Shown here in pieces: positions 24,450 through 37,310 of a stretch of DNA of 61,976 nucleotides. Made by a program: the position numbers and the translations under genes. Positions within the stretch are counted from its first letter, which is position 1. Every line of letters begins with the position of its first letter. The notes under the pieces are model-generated. The model ran no database searches. It had not been told where the DNA came from and saw only the letters and a program-made list of their open reading frames with translations. The stretch lies in contig CAJAKC010000002.1 of the NCBI GenBank assembly GCA_903940225.1, forward strand, positions 1-61,976, read 5' to 3'. Source of the stretch: an uncultured Microbacteriaceae bacterium. Its GTDB lineage: Bacteria; Actinomycetota; Actinomycetes; Actinomycetales; Microbacteriaceae.

Positions 24450-26393
24450 ATGACTGAAACCCCCCGCGAAAGCTATGGTCAGGGCGCCCAAGGCGAGCCT
24501 GATGTCCCCACCCGCACCCGCATCAGCTTCGGCAAATGGCTGCGCTACCAGTTCGACAATTCCCTGTCGAAGGCGAGCGCGTTCGTTGCCTATGCGTTCC
24601 TCCTGCTCATCGTCCTGTCAATTTTCAACACCGCGTTTAACATCTGGATTCAGGCAACAGCGCTTGGGGCACAACAAGAGAACCCCGACTTCTGGGAGTT
24701 GTTCTACCGTCGAATGTGGACGACACTTGGTGACGTCGCTCGCCTGAGTTGGGCGGACCGCACCTCCAGCCTCTTGGCGTGGATTTCCAGCACCGCCGTC
24801 AATGCGATCGTCATTGGTTTCGTTGCGACCGGAATCAGCGCGTCGGTGCAGAAGCTCAAGGCCGGTAAGTCCCCCGTCATTTCGTCCGGGCACACCCTCA
24901 TCCTCGGATGGTCGAACCGCATCTTCCCGATTCTCAAGGAGCTCGCCGTCGCCAGCTCTAACCTGCGCAAGCCGACCGTCGTCATCTTTGCCGACGTCGA
25001 CCGTCTGCTCATGGAAGACGAAATCTCGTCGCGCGCCGGCGATCTCGGCAAGTTGCGCATCATCACGCGCAAGGGTGACCCGACTAACCCCGGCGATCTG
25101 ATCAGGGCAAATGTTGGTGGATCTAAATCAATCATCATTCTCGACGCCGACGAAGCGGGGGACGCGACCGTTGTCTCGACCGTTCTGGCCGTCAAGTCGG
25201 TTGTTTCGGATTCGACGATTCCCATCGTTGCTGAGGTTGATGATGCCCAGACCGGCGAGGCATTGACCAGCGCGACCCGCGGCCAGGTTCTCACCGTCCG
25301 CTCGCACGATGTCATCGCCCGCGTGACGGCGCAGGCTTCACGTCAGCCAGGACTGTCGACGGTAATTCTCGATCTGCTCGATTTTGCCGGCGATGAAATT
25401 TACTTCACCTCGGTCCCCGCGCTCGAGGGCAAAACTTACGGTGATGTCCTCCTCGCCTTCAACGGCGCATCGGCGATCGGTGTACGCGATGATAAGGGTG
25501 GCATCCACCTCAACCCCAAGGCCAGCACCAAGGTCGGTAAAGGCGCACAGATCATCGCGATTGCCGAGGATGACGACAAGATCGTGTACAGTGGCGTGCT
25601 CAAGGCGAAAGCCCCAACCGTCACCGGTTCAAAATCGGTCAAGCGTTCGGCCGAACATCTACTCGTCATCGGCTGGTCATCGATGGGGCGCTCGGTCATC
25701 ACGGAACTCGCCAGCTTCCTGCCCAAGGGCTCGACCGTTCACATCGTTGCGAACCCCAAGTACGTCGACGCGGCAGAACTCAAGTCTCTGAAGTTTGCCG
25801 GTCTCGCTGTCAGTTACTCGGCCTCCACCGGCGACATCGACGAGCTCATCGCAGCCGCCGAAGCCAAGCACTACGACGAAGTAATCGTGCTCGGATACCG
25901 CAACGCGATCAGCGAATCGGAAGCGGACGCACAGACGATGCTGACCATGCTTCAGATGAACACGCTCTTCGAAGACTCGAAGAACAAGGTCCACCCGACC
26001 CGCTTGGTCGCGGAAATCCTCGACTCCCGCAAGGCCGAGCTCGCTCGTGTCGCCGCCGTCGATGACCTCGTCATCAGCGACAACCTCGCCGCGCTCGTGG
26101 TTGCACAGATTTCGGAAAACCCTGCTCTGTCGCCCGTCTTTACGGATCTCTTCGATGCGAGTGGGGCATCGGTCAACATGCGCCCGATCGAGGAATATGC
26201 GCCGCTCAAGAAGCCCGTCGCGTTCTCGCAACTGGTCGCCGCTGGAGTCGCTAAGAACGAATCGGTAATTGGCTATCGAGTAGCAGCTGACGCCCAGTCG
26301 TCTGGCGCCCAGGGAGTTCTGCTCAACCCTGTCAAGGGACACGAGTTCACCCCCGCCGCCGGTGACAGCCTCATCGTGGTGGGCGACGTCTAG
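24450..26393 (+). CDS. CASTOR/POLLUX/SYM8-type ion channel protein with RCK (TrkA-N-like) domains
   Basis: The 647-residue protein has an N-terminal soluble stretch and two strong transmembrane segments (near residues 48-72 and 115-135) that would frame a pore. Two Rossmann-like RCK repeats follow. The first begins HTLILGWSNRIFPILKEL near residue 148 and the second HLLVIGWSSMGRSVITEL near residue 400. This layout fits bacterial homologues of plant CASTOR/POLLUX and of calcium-gated cation channels. Ion selectivity is not readable. It ends at a strong hairpin and is transcribed alone from a short upstream gap. Confidence 0.85.
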   Translation: MTETPRESYGQGAQGEPDVPTRTRISFGKWLRYQFDNSLSKASAFVAYAFLLLIVLSIFNTAFNIWIQATALGAQQENPDFWELFYRRMWTTLGDVARLSWADRTSSLLAWISSTAVNAIVIGFVATGISASVQKLKAGKSPVISSGHTLILGWSNRIFPILKELAVASSNLRKPTVVIFADVDRLLMEDEISSRAGDLGKLRIITRKGDPTNPGDLIRANVGGSKSIIILDADEAGDATVVSTVLAVKSVVSDSTIPIVAEVDDAQTGEALTSATRGQVLTVRSHDVIARVTAQASRQPGLSTVILDLLDFAGDEIYFTSVPALEGKTYGDVLLAFNGASAIGVRDDKGGIHLNPKASTKVGKGAQIIAIAEDDDKIVYSGVLKAKAPTVTGSKSVKRSAEHLLVIGWSSMGRSVITELASFLPKGSTVHIVANPKYVDAAELKSLKFAGLAVSYSASTGDIDELIAAAEAKHYDEVIVLGYRNAISESEADAQTMLTMLQMNTLFEDSKNKVHPTRLVAEILDSRKAELARVAAVDDLVISDNLAALVVAQISENPALSPVFTDLFDASGASVNMRPIEEYAPLKKPVAFSQLVAAGVAKNESVIGYRVAADAQSSGAQGVLLNPVKGHEFTPAAGDSLIVVGDV

Positions 26394-26410
26394 AAGCCCT
26401 CACCCCAAGC

Positions 26411-26443
26411 CAGTCGGCGTCACGGATTACCGTGGCGCCGACT
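26411..26443. terminator. bidirectional terminator
   Basis: Arms CAGTCGGCG and CGCCGACTG enclose a second inner stem (CACGG / CCGTG) with an ATTA loop. It lies between the convergent ion-channel and DtxR-family genes and has a short T-rich flank. Confidence 0.82.
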
Positions 26444-26466
26444 GTTTGTGTGGGGCGCTGGTCGTG

Positions 26467-27126
26467 TCAGGCTGCGACAAAGACGTGAGCGGCATCGTGG
26501 CCGTCTAACGTGACCACACCGTCGGGACCGGTGATGCGCCACGAAACACCCTCCTCGGCGACCGTGATGGTCGCACCGGGAACAAGTCCCGCGCGCGCAC
26601 AGTCGATCAGTAAGGACTGATCGGCCTGCAGGCTTTCGCCCAGCGCCACGAGCGCGTGGGTTCCCGCACCGCGCGTCGAAATTGGCACTCCGCCGATGCG
26701 GGGAACGTTCGACGAATTTCCCAAACCCGGTATCGGATTGCCGTAAGGGTCGACGTCCGTCGTCTTAAGCATCGCCAGCAGTTTTGCTTCAGCCTCGTCG
26801 CCGAGAACATGTTCCCATCGACACGCCTCTTCGTGGCAATCCACCCAGTCGAGACCGAGGATGTCGAAAAGGAATCGTTCAGCAATTCGGTGCTTACGCA
26901 TCACTGCAACGGCGATTTCACGCCCGGCGGCGGTTAGAGCAACAATGCGATGGTCGTCAAGAGTAAGCAGGCCGTCTCGTTCGAGGCGTGCGACGGTCTG
27001 GGAAACGGACGGCATCGTTTGGTCGAGGCGCTCCGCGACGCGGGCGCGCAAAGCGGGCTGCCCCTGTTCTTCGAGCTCAAAGACGACCTTGAGATACATC
27101 TCGGTCGTGTCAATCAGATCCGACAT
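26467..27126 (-). CDS. DtxR-family metal-dependent transcriptional regulator
   Basis: The 219-residue protein has the N-terminal winged helix of DtxR/IdeR/MntR ([18 protein letters not shown]..., recognition helix [18 protein letters not shown]). The metal-binding dimerisation domain follows ([28 protein letters not shown], whose Cys-His-Glu-His ligands fit the DtxR site). It ends in an SH3-like FeoA domain ([14 protein letters not shown]). I chose the ATG with GGGAGG just upstream. It should repress metal uptake genes when Fe(II) or Mn(II) is bound. Its divergent neighbour is a surface protein, and no palindromic IdeR box is obvious between them. Confidence 0.9.
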   Translation of the reverse strand: MSDLIDTTEMYLKVVFELEEQGQPALRARVAERLDQTMPSVSQTVARLERDGLLTLDDHRIVALTAAGREIAVAVMRKHRIAERFLFDILGLDWVDCHEEACRWEHVLGDEAEAKLLAMLKTTDVDPYGNPIPGLGNSSNVPRIGGVPISTRGAGTHALVALGESLQADQSLLIDCARAGLVPGATITVAEEGVSWRITGPDGVVTLDGHDAAHVFVAA

Positions 27127-27204
27127 CACACCTCCCACGACCAAATTACTCTGCCTGTGGACAATTTCGAACGGGTTAGCACTGTGAGTGGTGAGGTATC
27201 CCAC

Positions 27205-30200
27205 ATGTCACTGTCAACAACTCGCCGACGATTCATCGTCGCAACCGAAATCACCGCCATCGTCGCCGCCTCCCTCGCGGGATTCAGTTTCGGCCCAACA
27301 CCCGCCGCAGTCGCCAGTGCCGAGCAGCCCGTCGTCGCCTATGCAACGGCCGCCCCCTCCGGAATCACCATTGATTCACCGTGGGTCACCGACGCGACGG
27401 GTTCCGTCGCATGGGCGCTCGGCGTCAATTCCAGTGGGACCGGTGTCCTCGCTCGACGAGAGCTTGCCACCACAATCATCACCACTACACCGACCGTAAC
27501 CGGCGAGATTGGAGCGACCGAAGGTCGACTCATCACTCCCACCGGCAACATCGCGTTCCTCGCTAAGCGGCAGGGGGCGGGCAGGCGATTGGTCGTCATT
27601 AATCCCACCACGTCAACGCGAGTTTCGACATACGACCTCGCCGCAGCCGACACCAACCCGCGCGGCATCGGATTTCCCACCACCGGCGCCTCCATTTACC
27701 TTGGGTCCAATCCGAGTACTTCGCAGGTGCTCAAAATCACCGCCGCGACCGGCACGTTATCCAGTAGCGCGGCACTCGTCACAATTCCCGCGACGAGCGG
27801 AGTTACTTACGCTGGCAAGTTCTACGTGACCTCGGGAAGTAGTGCCCCTCGCCTCATCACCATGAAGGACACCCCTCCCATCGCCGTCGAGACCTCCACA
27901 ACTCTCACGGGGTTGACCCAGAGTCTCGTCGACCCAGCGCTCGTGGGGTCAGTTGCCTGGTACGGCACGGAAACCGGCCAGGGTCGACTCGTCGCTATTG
28001 ATTTGGCCACCAAGGCCGTCACCGCAAACTTTGCTCTCGCAGCAGATGAAGTTGGACTTCGAAACATCACCATCCCCCCGGGCTCAACCTTTGCCTATGG
28101 CACCACCGTGGCAGCCGGGCGCACGCGACTCGTGACGATTCGACTCAGTGACGGAGCGCGCCTCGGCACAACTGAATTGGGGGCTTACCTCGGTGCAACG
28201 TCGATCTCGGTGAATGGGCGTTACGTCGACTTGTCTTTCCCGGGCTCGACGGCGTTCATTCGACTGACCACCGCCGCCGCACCGACTGCGCCAACGGGGC
28301 TTTCCGTGTTGGAAAACAATGGTTCATTGACCGCCTCGTGGACAGCATCGACCTCGGCTGAGCCCGCGGTTTCCTACCTCGTGACGGCAACGAGTGGTGG
28401 GCAGTCCTTCACCTGCTCGACAACGTCAACCTCGTGTGGAATCACGGGACTAACGAACGGCAGCGCCTATTCCGTTTCCGTCACGGCGCAGTCGTATGCC
28501 GGTTCCACGCTCAGCGCGAGCATTGATGCATCGCCCTTCACGCTTCCCTCAGCGGTCACCGCCGTCGTCGCAACTCGCGGAAATGGTCTGGCCACAATTC
28601 GCTGGACACCAGGGTCGGACGGTGGTCGACCCATCACTGGATATACGGCGACCGCGCAACCAGGCGGGTTAACCTGCACCTCAGTTTCCACGGAATGTGT
28701 GATCACGGGACTCACAAATGGTGCGTCCTACACGGCGACAGTTATTGCTCGCACCTCCAAGGGCGACTCGGCCGTCAGTGCGCCAAGCGCACCCGTCATC
28801 CCCGCCACGACCCCGGGCGCACCCAGTGGGGTCACCGCGGTTCGTGGAAACCAATCTGTCAACCTCACATGGGCCGCCCCGGAGGATGACGGGGGCGAGC
28901 CAATCCTGGAATACACCGTTCTCGATGGGAGTGGCAGCCCTGTTTGTCAGAGCGAATCTTCGTCGTGCACGGTCAACGGGTTGACCAACGGCACACCTGT
29001 TTCGTTCACTGTGATTGCGCGAAATGATGTTGGGTCGTCCGCTGAGAGCACCCCGTCGATTGCCGTCACTCCCGCTACCGTTCCCGGCACGGCCACGGGG
29101 CTTTGGGTGACGCGCGCTGACTCATCAATCCGCGTGGGCTGGACCGACGCATCAGACGGTGGCGAGCCAATCTCGAGTTACTCCGTCACGACAGTGCCAG
29201 AGTCACCGGGGTGCGTTTCGTTCGAACCGAGCTGCGAAATTGTCGGGTTGACGAACGGGATCGCGTACGCCGTCACCGTCGTCGCGCATAACGCTGTTGG
29301 ATCGGGCGAAGCGAGCGCAGAAGTACACGGGACACCGGCAACTGTTCCCGGTGTGCCCGTCATCCACTCCGTTGTCGACGAAATTGGACGAAGCACTGTC
29401 AACTGGAGTGCGCCACTCGACGGTGGAGATCCACTCATTGGCTACCGTGTCACCCTGTGGGACGAGACCTCGATTGTCGCGACACACGAGACCATCGATA
29501 TGTCGTTCACCCTCGACGGGATCAACTATCCGTCACGCATGCGTGTCACGGTTGAAGCAGTGAACTCGCTCGGATCGTCGGCGTGGTCGACAGCGTGGGT
29601 CGCACCTTCGGCTCCGCCACCACCGCCAGTGACCCCCGAGCCGCCTGTTGTGCCCGAGGCGACTGTGCCGAATAGCCCTCGCGCCACCCTGCGGTCAGTG
29701 ACTCGAACCACCTACACGCTCAGCTGGGTCGCTCCGCGCGACGGCGGGTCGGCAATTGTCGACTATCGAATCGCAACACGAGTTGCCGGCGCAGCGCGCT
29801 TCACAATGATCAAGGATGGCGTAAGTGCTCGACGGACGGTAAAGATTCCCCGCCCGCGGTCGGGAAAATCGGTCTACGTTCGAATCGTTGCGGTGAACTC
29901 GGTGGGAACATCGACACCGCCCACGACCCTGAGGTTGAAGGGGACGAAGGCTTACCTAATGCCGAGTGCGGTAGCGGTGCGCTTCAACGATGCAGCCGCC
30001 TTTGCGGGGCTTGTCGCAAGATCCACCCCGTACGAGGGAACGAGCTTCGCGAGTTTCTTTGACCAGGCTGCCTTCTTGTCGGGGAAGCAGGCGTCAAGGA
30101 CCTCGAGCATCGCGGCGACGGACGTGGAGGCGCCGGGGGAAGCCCCGAGCAGACCGGCGATGGATCCGTCCTTGTGCGCGACGACCTCGGTTCCGAACTT

Positions 30201-30240
30201 CAGCACACCCATCTTGACGGGGTCGCGCGAGATGACCTGA
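27205..30240 (+). CDS. secreted fibronectin type III multi-domain protein; C-terminal end runs antisense into mqo
   Basis: The 1011-residue product begins with a twin-arginine-like signal ([13 protein letters not shown]...) ending near ASA. A region of about 320 residues with a beta-propeller-like pattern follows. Six FN3 domains come next from about residue 360, several with a conserved Cys pair before GLTNG and the repeated DGGxPI turn. A proline-rich linker precedes the last domain. The last 96 codons lie on the opposite strand of the mqo coding region and encode low-homology sequence, so the natural end was probably near 29959: the +1 frame has a TAA there. The function is likely surface adhesion or carbohydrate interaction. 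Confidence 0.8.
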   Translation: MSLSTTRRRFIVATEITAIVAASLAGFSFGPTPAAVASAEQPVVAYATAAPSGITIDSPWVTDATGSVAWALGVNSSGTGVLARRELATTIITTTPTVTGEIGATEGRLITPTGNIAFLAKRQGAGRRLVVINPTTSTRVSTYDLAAADTNPRGIGFPTTGASIYLGSNPSTSQVLKITAATGTLSSSAALVTIPATSGVTYAGKFYVTSGSSAPRLITMKDTPPIAVETSTTLTGLTQSLVDPALVGSVAWYGTETGQGRLVAIDLATKAVTANFALAADEVGLRNITIPPGSTFAYGTTVAAGRTRLVTIRLSDGARLGTTELGAYLGATSISVNGRYVDLSFPGSTAFIRLTTAAAPTAPTGLSVLENNGSLTASWTASTSAEPAVSYLVTATSGGQSFTCSTTSTSCGITGLTNGSAYSVSVTAQSYAGSTLSASIDASPFTLPSAVTAVVATRGNGLATIRWTPGSDGGRPITGYTATAQPGGLTCTSVSTECVITGLTNGASYTATVIARTSKGDSAVSAPSAPVIPATTPGAPSGVTAVRGNQSVNLTWAAPEDDGGEPILEYTVLDGSGSPVCQSESSSCTVNGLTNGTPVSFTVIARNDVGSSAESTPSIAVTPATVPGTATGLWVTRADSSIRVGWTDASDGGEPISSYSVTTVPESPGCVSFEPSCEIVGLTNGIAYAVTVVAHNAVGSGEASAEVHGTPATVPGVPVIHSVVDEIGRSTVNWSAPLDGGDPLIGYRVTLWDETSIVATHETIDMSFTLDGINYPSRMRVTVEAVNSLGSSAWSTAWVAPSAPPPPPVTPEPPVVPEATVPNSPRATLRSVTRTTYTLSWVAPRDGGSAIVDYRIATRVAGAARFTMIKDGVSARRTVKIPRPRSGKSVYVRIVAVNSVGTSTPPTTLRLKGTKAYLMPSAVAVRFNDAAAFAGLVARSTPYEGTSFASFFDQAAFLSGKQASRTSSIAATDVEAPGEAPSRPAMDPSLCATTSVPNFSTPILTGSREMT

Positions 30241-31424
30241 ACACGCTGGCCGGCGGTGTAGCCGTGCCAGTCGTCGGCAGTTGCCTCGGGGAAATACTCG
30301 CGCAACGCGGCAAGTCGGTCCCTGCGACCGGCGAGGACTTCACCGAGAAGGTACTTCACGAGTCCGAGGTTGGTTGCGGCGACGGCGAGCATCGGGATGA
30401 TGTTGCCCAAACGAATCGAGAAGGGGAGGTCGGTGATTTTGCCGAACTTGAGGAACTTGGGGGTGAATCCGGCGTACGGTCCAAACAGCAGGCTCGATTG
30501 CCCGTCGACGACGCGAGTGTCGAGGTGCGGCACGGACATGGGGGGTGCACCGACCGCCGCACGGCCGTAGACCTTGGCGCTGTGCTGGGCAACGATCGCA
30601 GGATTGTCGCACCGATAGAACTGCCCAGAAATCGGGAAGCCCGCGTAACCGCGGATTTCGGGGATACCAGAACCTTGAAGCAGTCCAAGCGCATATCCGC
30701 CGGCACCGACAAACACGAACTTGGCCAGCACCTCACTCGGCGTCTTGCCGATCTCGTGCCGGATTGAGACTCGCCAGAGTCCGTCACGGCGGCGGCGGAT
30801 GCGCGTCACCGAGTGCGACAGGTTCAGTTCGACGCCGTCCGCAACCAGCGGCGTGATGAGCAGTTCGGTCAGCGCACCGAAATTGATGTCCGTGCCGTCG
30901 ACAAAGCGCGTGGCTGCGACGGGTTCACCCTTGGAGCGCCCCGGCATCACGAGCGGCGCCCACTGATGAATCACGGCGGGGTCGTCGGTGAATTCGGCGC
31001 CGGGGAACAGTGGGTTCGTTCGCAACGCATCGAAGCGCTTGCGAAGGTATTTCACGTTGTCCGCACCCCAGACGAAACTGATGTGAGGAACGGGAACGAG
31101 GAAGGATTTAGGGTCGGGAATAGTGCCGTCGTCGACCAGTGCCGACCACATTTCACGAGACAGCTGAAACTGCTGATTGACCTTTATGGCGCTTGTGGTC
31201 GAAACGGATCCGTCCGGCATTTGCGGTGTGTAGTTCAATTCGCACAGTGCCGAGTGCCCGGTTCCCGCGTTGTTCCAGGGATCGGTGGACTCCGGCGCGA
31301 GTGAACTTGCGCGCTCGTAGATGTTGATCGTCCATGACGGTTCGAGGCGGTGGAGAAGGGTCGCGAGCGTGGCACTCATGATTCCCCCGCCCACGAGGAC
31401 TGCATCGAGTACTTTGGTCACCAC
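29952..31424 (-). CDS. mqo: malate:quinone oxidoreductase
   Basis: The 490-residue FAD enzyme oxidises malate to oxaloacetate and passes electrons to the quinone pool at the inner face of the membrane. It begins DAVLVGGGIMSATLATLLHRL, the family FAD-binding motif, and continues with NNAGTGHSALCELNYTPQ, which is highly typical of Mqo. The length is as expected (about 490-500 residues). The start codon is GTG preceded by GGAG. The C-terminus ends in TALGIR. The opposite strand is overlapped by the readthrough end of the FN3 gene. It is divergent from the TauE-type permease gene. Confidence 0.95.
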   Translation of the reverse strand: MVTKVLDAVLVGGGIMSATLATLLHRLEPSWTINIYERASSLAPESTDPWNNAGTGHSALCELNYTPQMPDGSVSTTSAIKVNQQFQLSREMWSALVDDGTIPDPKSFLVPVPHISFVWGADNVKYLRKRFDALRTNPLFPGAEFTDDPAVIHQWAPLVMPGRSKGEPVAATRFVDGTDINFGALTELLITPLVADGVELNLSHSVTRIRRRRDGLWRVSIRHEIGKTPSEVLAKFVFVGAGGYALGLLQGSGIPEIRGYAGFPISGQFYRCDNPAIVAQHSAKVYGRAAVGAPPMSVPHLDTRVVDGQSSLLFGPYAGFTPKFLKFGKITDLPFSIRLGNIIPMLAVAATNLGLVKYLLGEVLAGRRDRLAALREYFPEATADDWHGYTAGQRVQVISRDPVKMGVLKFGTEVVAHKDGSIAGLLGASPGASTSVAAMLEVLDACFPDKKAAWSKKLAKLVPSYGVDLATSPAKAAASLKRTATALGIR

Positions 31425-31445
31425 TCCATCCTATTCCCCGCCGTT

Positions 31446-34548
<3,103 letters not shown>

Positions 34549-34620
34549 GGATGTTCTTTCGGGTCGGGGAACAACAAAGGGCGATGGCTTCGTCGCCCGC
34601 CCGATACGAAATTCTACCGC

Positions 34621-35226
34621 TTAAGCGGAGCCGCCGACACGGGTGCGGTGCTCGAACGCACGTCCGAGTGTCACTTCGTCCGCATATTCGAGGTCGCCGC
34701 CGACCGGCAAACCGCTGGCCAGTCTGGTCATGCGGATGCCTAGCGGCTCAAGGAGCCGAATCAGATAGGTCGCCGTCGCTTCACCCTCGACGTTCGGGTC
34801 GGTCGCCAGGATGATCTCGATGATGCTCGTATCCCGTAAGCGCTCGAGCAGTGAACCGATTCGCAACTGGTCGGGTCCGATCCCATCAATGGGTGAAATT
34901 GCGCCGCCAAGGACGTGATACAGCCCGCGGAATTGGCGGGTTCGTTCTATCGCGACAACGTCTTTTGCTTCTTCAACAACACAAATCGTGTCCCGTGAGC
35001 GCCGGGGATCGCGGCAGATTGAACATTCGTCTTCTTGCGAAATATTGCCGCAGACGGCGCAGAACTTGACCGATTCGCGAATGGTCGCGAGAAGTTCGGC
35101 AAGACGTTTCGGGTCATACGCTTCGGTCTGAATGACGTGAAAGGCGATGCGCTGAGCGGATTTGGGACCAACGCCGGGCAGTCGCCCGAATTCGTCGATG
35201 AGTTCCTGAAGAATTCCATCGTACAT
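34621..35226 (-). CDS. recR: recombination protein RecR
   Basis: The 201-residue protein has the HhH N-terminus ([24 protein letters not shown]), the four-cysteine zinc finger [18 protein letters not shown] around residue 58, a Toprim domain ([28 protein letters not shown]), and the C-terminal [32 protein letters not shown] motif. RecR acts with RecO in loading RecA at single-strand gaps. It starts two bases after the dnaX stop. The ybaB gene that often sits between dnaX and recR is absent. Confidence 0.97.
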   Translation of the reverse strand: MYDGILQELIDEFGRLPGVGPKSAQRIAFHVIQTEAYDPKRLAELLATIRESVKFCAVCGNISQEDECSICRDPRRSRDTICVVEEAKDVVAIERTRQFRGLYHVLGGAISPIDGIGPDQLRIGSLLERLRDTSIIEIILATDPNVEGEATATYLIRLLEPLGIRMTRLASGLPVGGDLEYADEVTLGRAFEHRTRVGGSA

Positions 35227-35228
35227 AG

Positions 35229-37091
35229 TCAGGCGTCCGGGGTCGACTCGTGGTCGAAGAGTGAAGAAGCACCTTTGTCGTTGGGAGCAACGGGTGTTTC
35301 AGATGCCGCGTCGCCGTCGATAGTGGCAACAAGCGTTGCGCCCAGCAGGTCGCGAATCACTGATTCGCCGCGCTTTTCATCCTCTGGCTTGACCGTTACA
35401 ACGGGAGTGGTCGGTTGCTCATCCACGTGGGGCTGCGGTGTCGGCTCGTTTTCACGCTCTGCCACAGCCGCGGCGGCGGCCTGCATGAAGGGGTTTGTCT
35501 CGGGGGTCGCCACCTTGGGGGTTTGTGCGGTCACCGGGCCGATGCTGGCACCGAATCCAACGCGCGGAACAAATCGGAATCGCACGCCGAGCGCACCGAC
35601 AATCACTTCGCGAAGTTCCTCGAAGACCGCTTTGCCGCTCGCGGGTTTTTCCTTGAAGCGATCGAGGAACATCTGCTCGGTGAATTCGATGGTGAGGATA
35701 TCGCCGTTGAGCTCCGTTGGTGTTGCCGCATTGACGACAACCCACACCGCGGGATTCGCCTTGAGTTCCTCGAGCACGTCGTGCCAAATGTCCATCAGTT
35801 CGTCGAGGCTTCCGGCCTCTGACGATGTGGCCGCTAATTCGGGGGCGGGCGTGGTCGACGTTTCAACCGGGGTTTCCTTCGGCGTTTTTTCAGGAACCGA
35901 CGCCTTCGGTACCGCTGGAGTTTTTACCGGAGCGGGTGCGGCCGCTGGCGGGACTACCTGAGTCTGGCGCTCAACGGGAGCAGCGGTTTCGCCGCCGTCG
36001 ACGAGCAACCGCGCGATCATGAGTTCAAGGTGGATGCGCGGGGGTGTGGTTCCCGTCATGTTGGACAGGGCTTCGTTGACGACATCGGCCGCGCGCGAAA
36101 GATCGCGGGCTCCGTACAGGGTGGCCAACGCCGTCATGCGCTCGATTTCCTCGGCGGGAACACCGCGCAAAACAGCGTGTGCCCCGTCTCCCGTCGCTTC
36201 GACAATCACGAGATCGCGGAATCGTTCTAAAACGTCTTCGACAAAACGTCGAGGGTCGTTGCCGGTCTGGATGATTCGATCGACGACGGCGAACGCGAGG
36301 GCCGCGTCAGCCCGACCGATGGCGTCGATGCATTCGTCGAGAAGTTCGTTCGGGGTGTAGCCGAGCAGGTTGTGGGTGCGCTCGCGTGTGACGTGGCCGT
36401 CGTCCGAACCCGCGATGATCTGATCGAGCAGCGACAGTGTGTCACGGACAGAACCGCCACCCGCGCGAATGACCAGCGAAAGAACGCCGTCTTCGACGGT
36501 TACCTTTTCTTGCGCACACACCTCGGTCACGTACTCGAGCATGACCGCGCTGGGAACCAGACGGAACGGATAGTGGTGCGTGCGCGAGCGAATTGTGCCG
36601 ATGACTTTTTCAGGTTCGGTCGTCGCAAAAATGAACTTCACATGCTCCGGTGGTTCTTCGACAATCTTGAGCAGCGCATTGAAGCCTTGTGACGTGACCA
36701 TGTGCGCCTCGTCAAGAATGTAGATCTTGTATCGGTCACGCGTCGGCGCAAATCCCGCACGTTCGCGCAAGTCGCGGGCGTCGTCGACACCGTTGTGGCT
36801 GGCGGCGTCGATCTCAATGACGTCGGCCGAACCCATCCCATCTCGGCTGAGTTCGACACACGACGCGCACTTACCGCAGGGGGTGTCAGTTGGTCCCTCG
36901 GCACAATTGAGGCAGCGCGCGAGGATTCGCGCGGACGTCGTTTTGCCACAACCGCGTGGCCCACTGAAGAGGTACGCGTGGTTGACGCGGTTATTGCGAA
37001 GCGCGGCGCGCAACGGATCGGTCACCTGGGATTGCCCGATGAGTTCCTCGAACGATTCGGGTCGGTAACGACGATAGAGAGCAACTGCCAC
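35229..37091 (-). CDS. dnaX: DNA polymerase III subunits gamma and tau
   Basis: This 620-residue clamp-loader ATPase has Walker A GPRGCGKT near residue 45, a zinc module ([19 protein letters not shown]) near residue 65, the Walker B motif YILDEAHM near residue 128, and the sensor region. A proline-alanine-rich linker (about 390-440) follows, then a tau-like C-terminal domain and an acidic tail. The start is a GTG after a GAAGAG sequence. I see no obvious slippery heptamer for a shorter gamma product. The SRP RNA lies just upstream on the same strand and recR follows by two bases. Confidence 0.97.
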   Translation of the reverse strand: MAVALYRRYRPESFEELIGQSQVTDPLRAALRNNRVNHAYLFSGPRGCGKTTSARILARCLNCAEGPTDTPCGKCASCVELSRDGMGSADVIEIDAASHNGVDDARDLRERAGFAPTRDRYKIYILDEAHMVTSQGFNALLKIVEEPPEHVKFIFATTEPEKVIGTIRSRTHHYPFRLVPSAVMLEYVTEVCAQEKVTVEDGVLSLVIRAGGGSVRDTLSLLDQIIAGSDDGHVTRERTHNLLGYTPNELLDECIDAIGRADAALAFAVVDRIIQTGNDPRRFVEDVLERFRDLVIVEATGDGAHAVLRGVPAEEIERMTALATLYGARDLSRAADVVNEALSNMTGTTPPRIHLELMIARLLVDGGETAAPVERQTQVVPPAAAPAPVKTPAVPKASVPEKTPKETPVETSTTPAPELAATSSEAGSLDELMDIWHDVLEELKANPAVWVVVNAATPTELNGDILTIEFTEQMFLDRFKEKPASGKAVFEELREVIVGALGVRFRFVPRVGFGASIGPVTAQTPKVATPETNPFMQAAAAAVAERENEPTPQPHVDEQPTTPVVTVKPEDEKRGESVIRDLLGATLVATIDGDAASETPVAPNDKGASSLFDHESTPDA

Positions 37092-37168
37092 TCTTCGAGA
37101 TTACCCGTCGCCACCCCCATTCGCGGGCGGCGCGTGGGGCGGTGGGAGGCGCTACCAGAAAAGAGAAG

Positions 37169-37254
37169 ACCCCCCGCGCACCCGCCAGAGCCGGGTTACC
37201 TTTGCTACGTTTCCGTCCTGGAGGAGTTGGCCTGGATGGCGTCACGCGAGGGGC
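37169..37254 (-). ncRNA. ffs: signal recognition particle RNA (small, 4.5S type)
   Basis: On the minus strand the core GACGGAAACGTAGCAAAGG has the domain IV SRP pattern (GGAA tetraloop region, then AGCA). It is followed by GGTAACCCGGCTCTGGCGGGTGCG, typical of actinobacterial SRP RNA. The outer arms CCCCTCGCG and CGCGGGGGG, plus CGCCA / TGGCG, pair to close a long hairpin. A C/T-rich 3' tail gives termination. The position upstream of dnaX is a classic ffs location. The ends are approximate. Confidence 0.85.
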
Positions 37255-37310
37255 TGTCTACAAGTTTAGAACCAAATGATTCAGCCATCGGTTTGCAGAA
37301 TCGCACAAAC

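Noticed and set aside
27127-27204. An IdeR/DtxR box in the gap between the DtxR-family gene and the FN3 gene
   Set aside because: No TTAGG...CCTAA-like palindrome is visible; the target may be elsewhere.
35229-37091. Programmed frameshift producing a short DnaX gamma
   Set aside because: I saw no A- or G-rich slippery heptamer with a following stem-loop.
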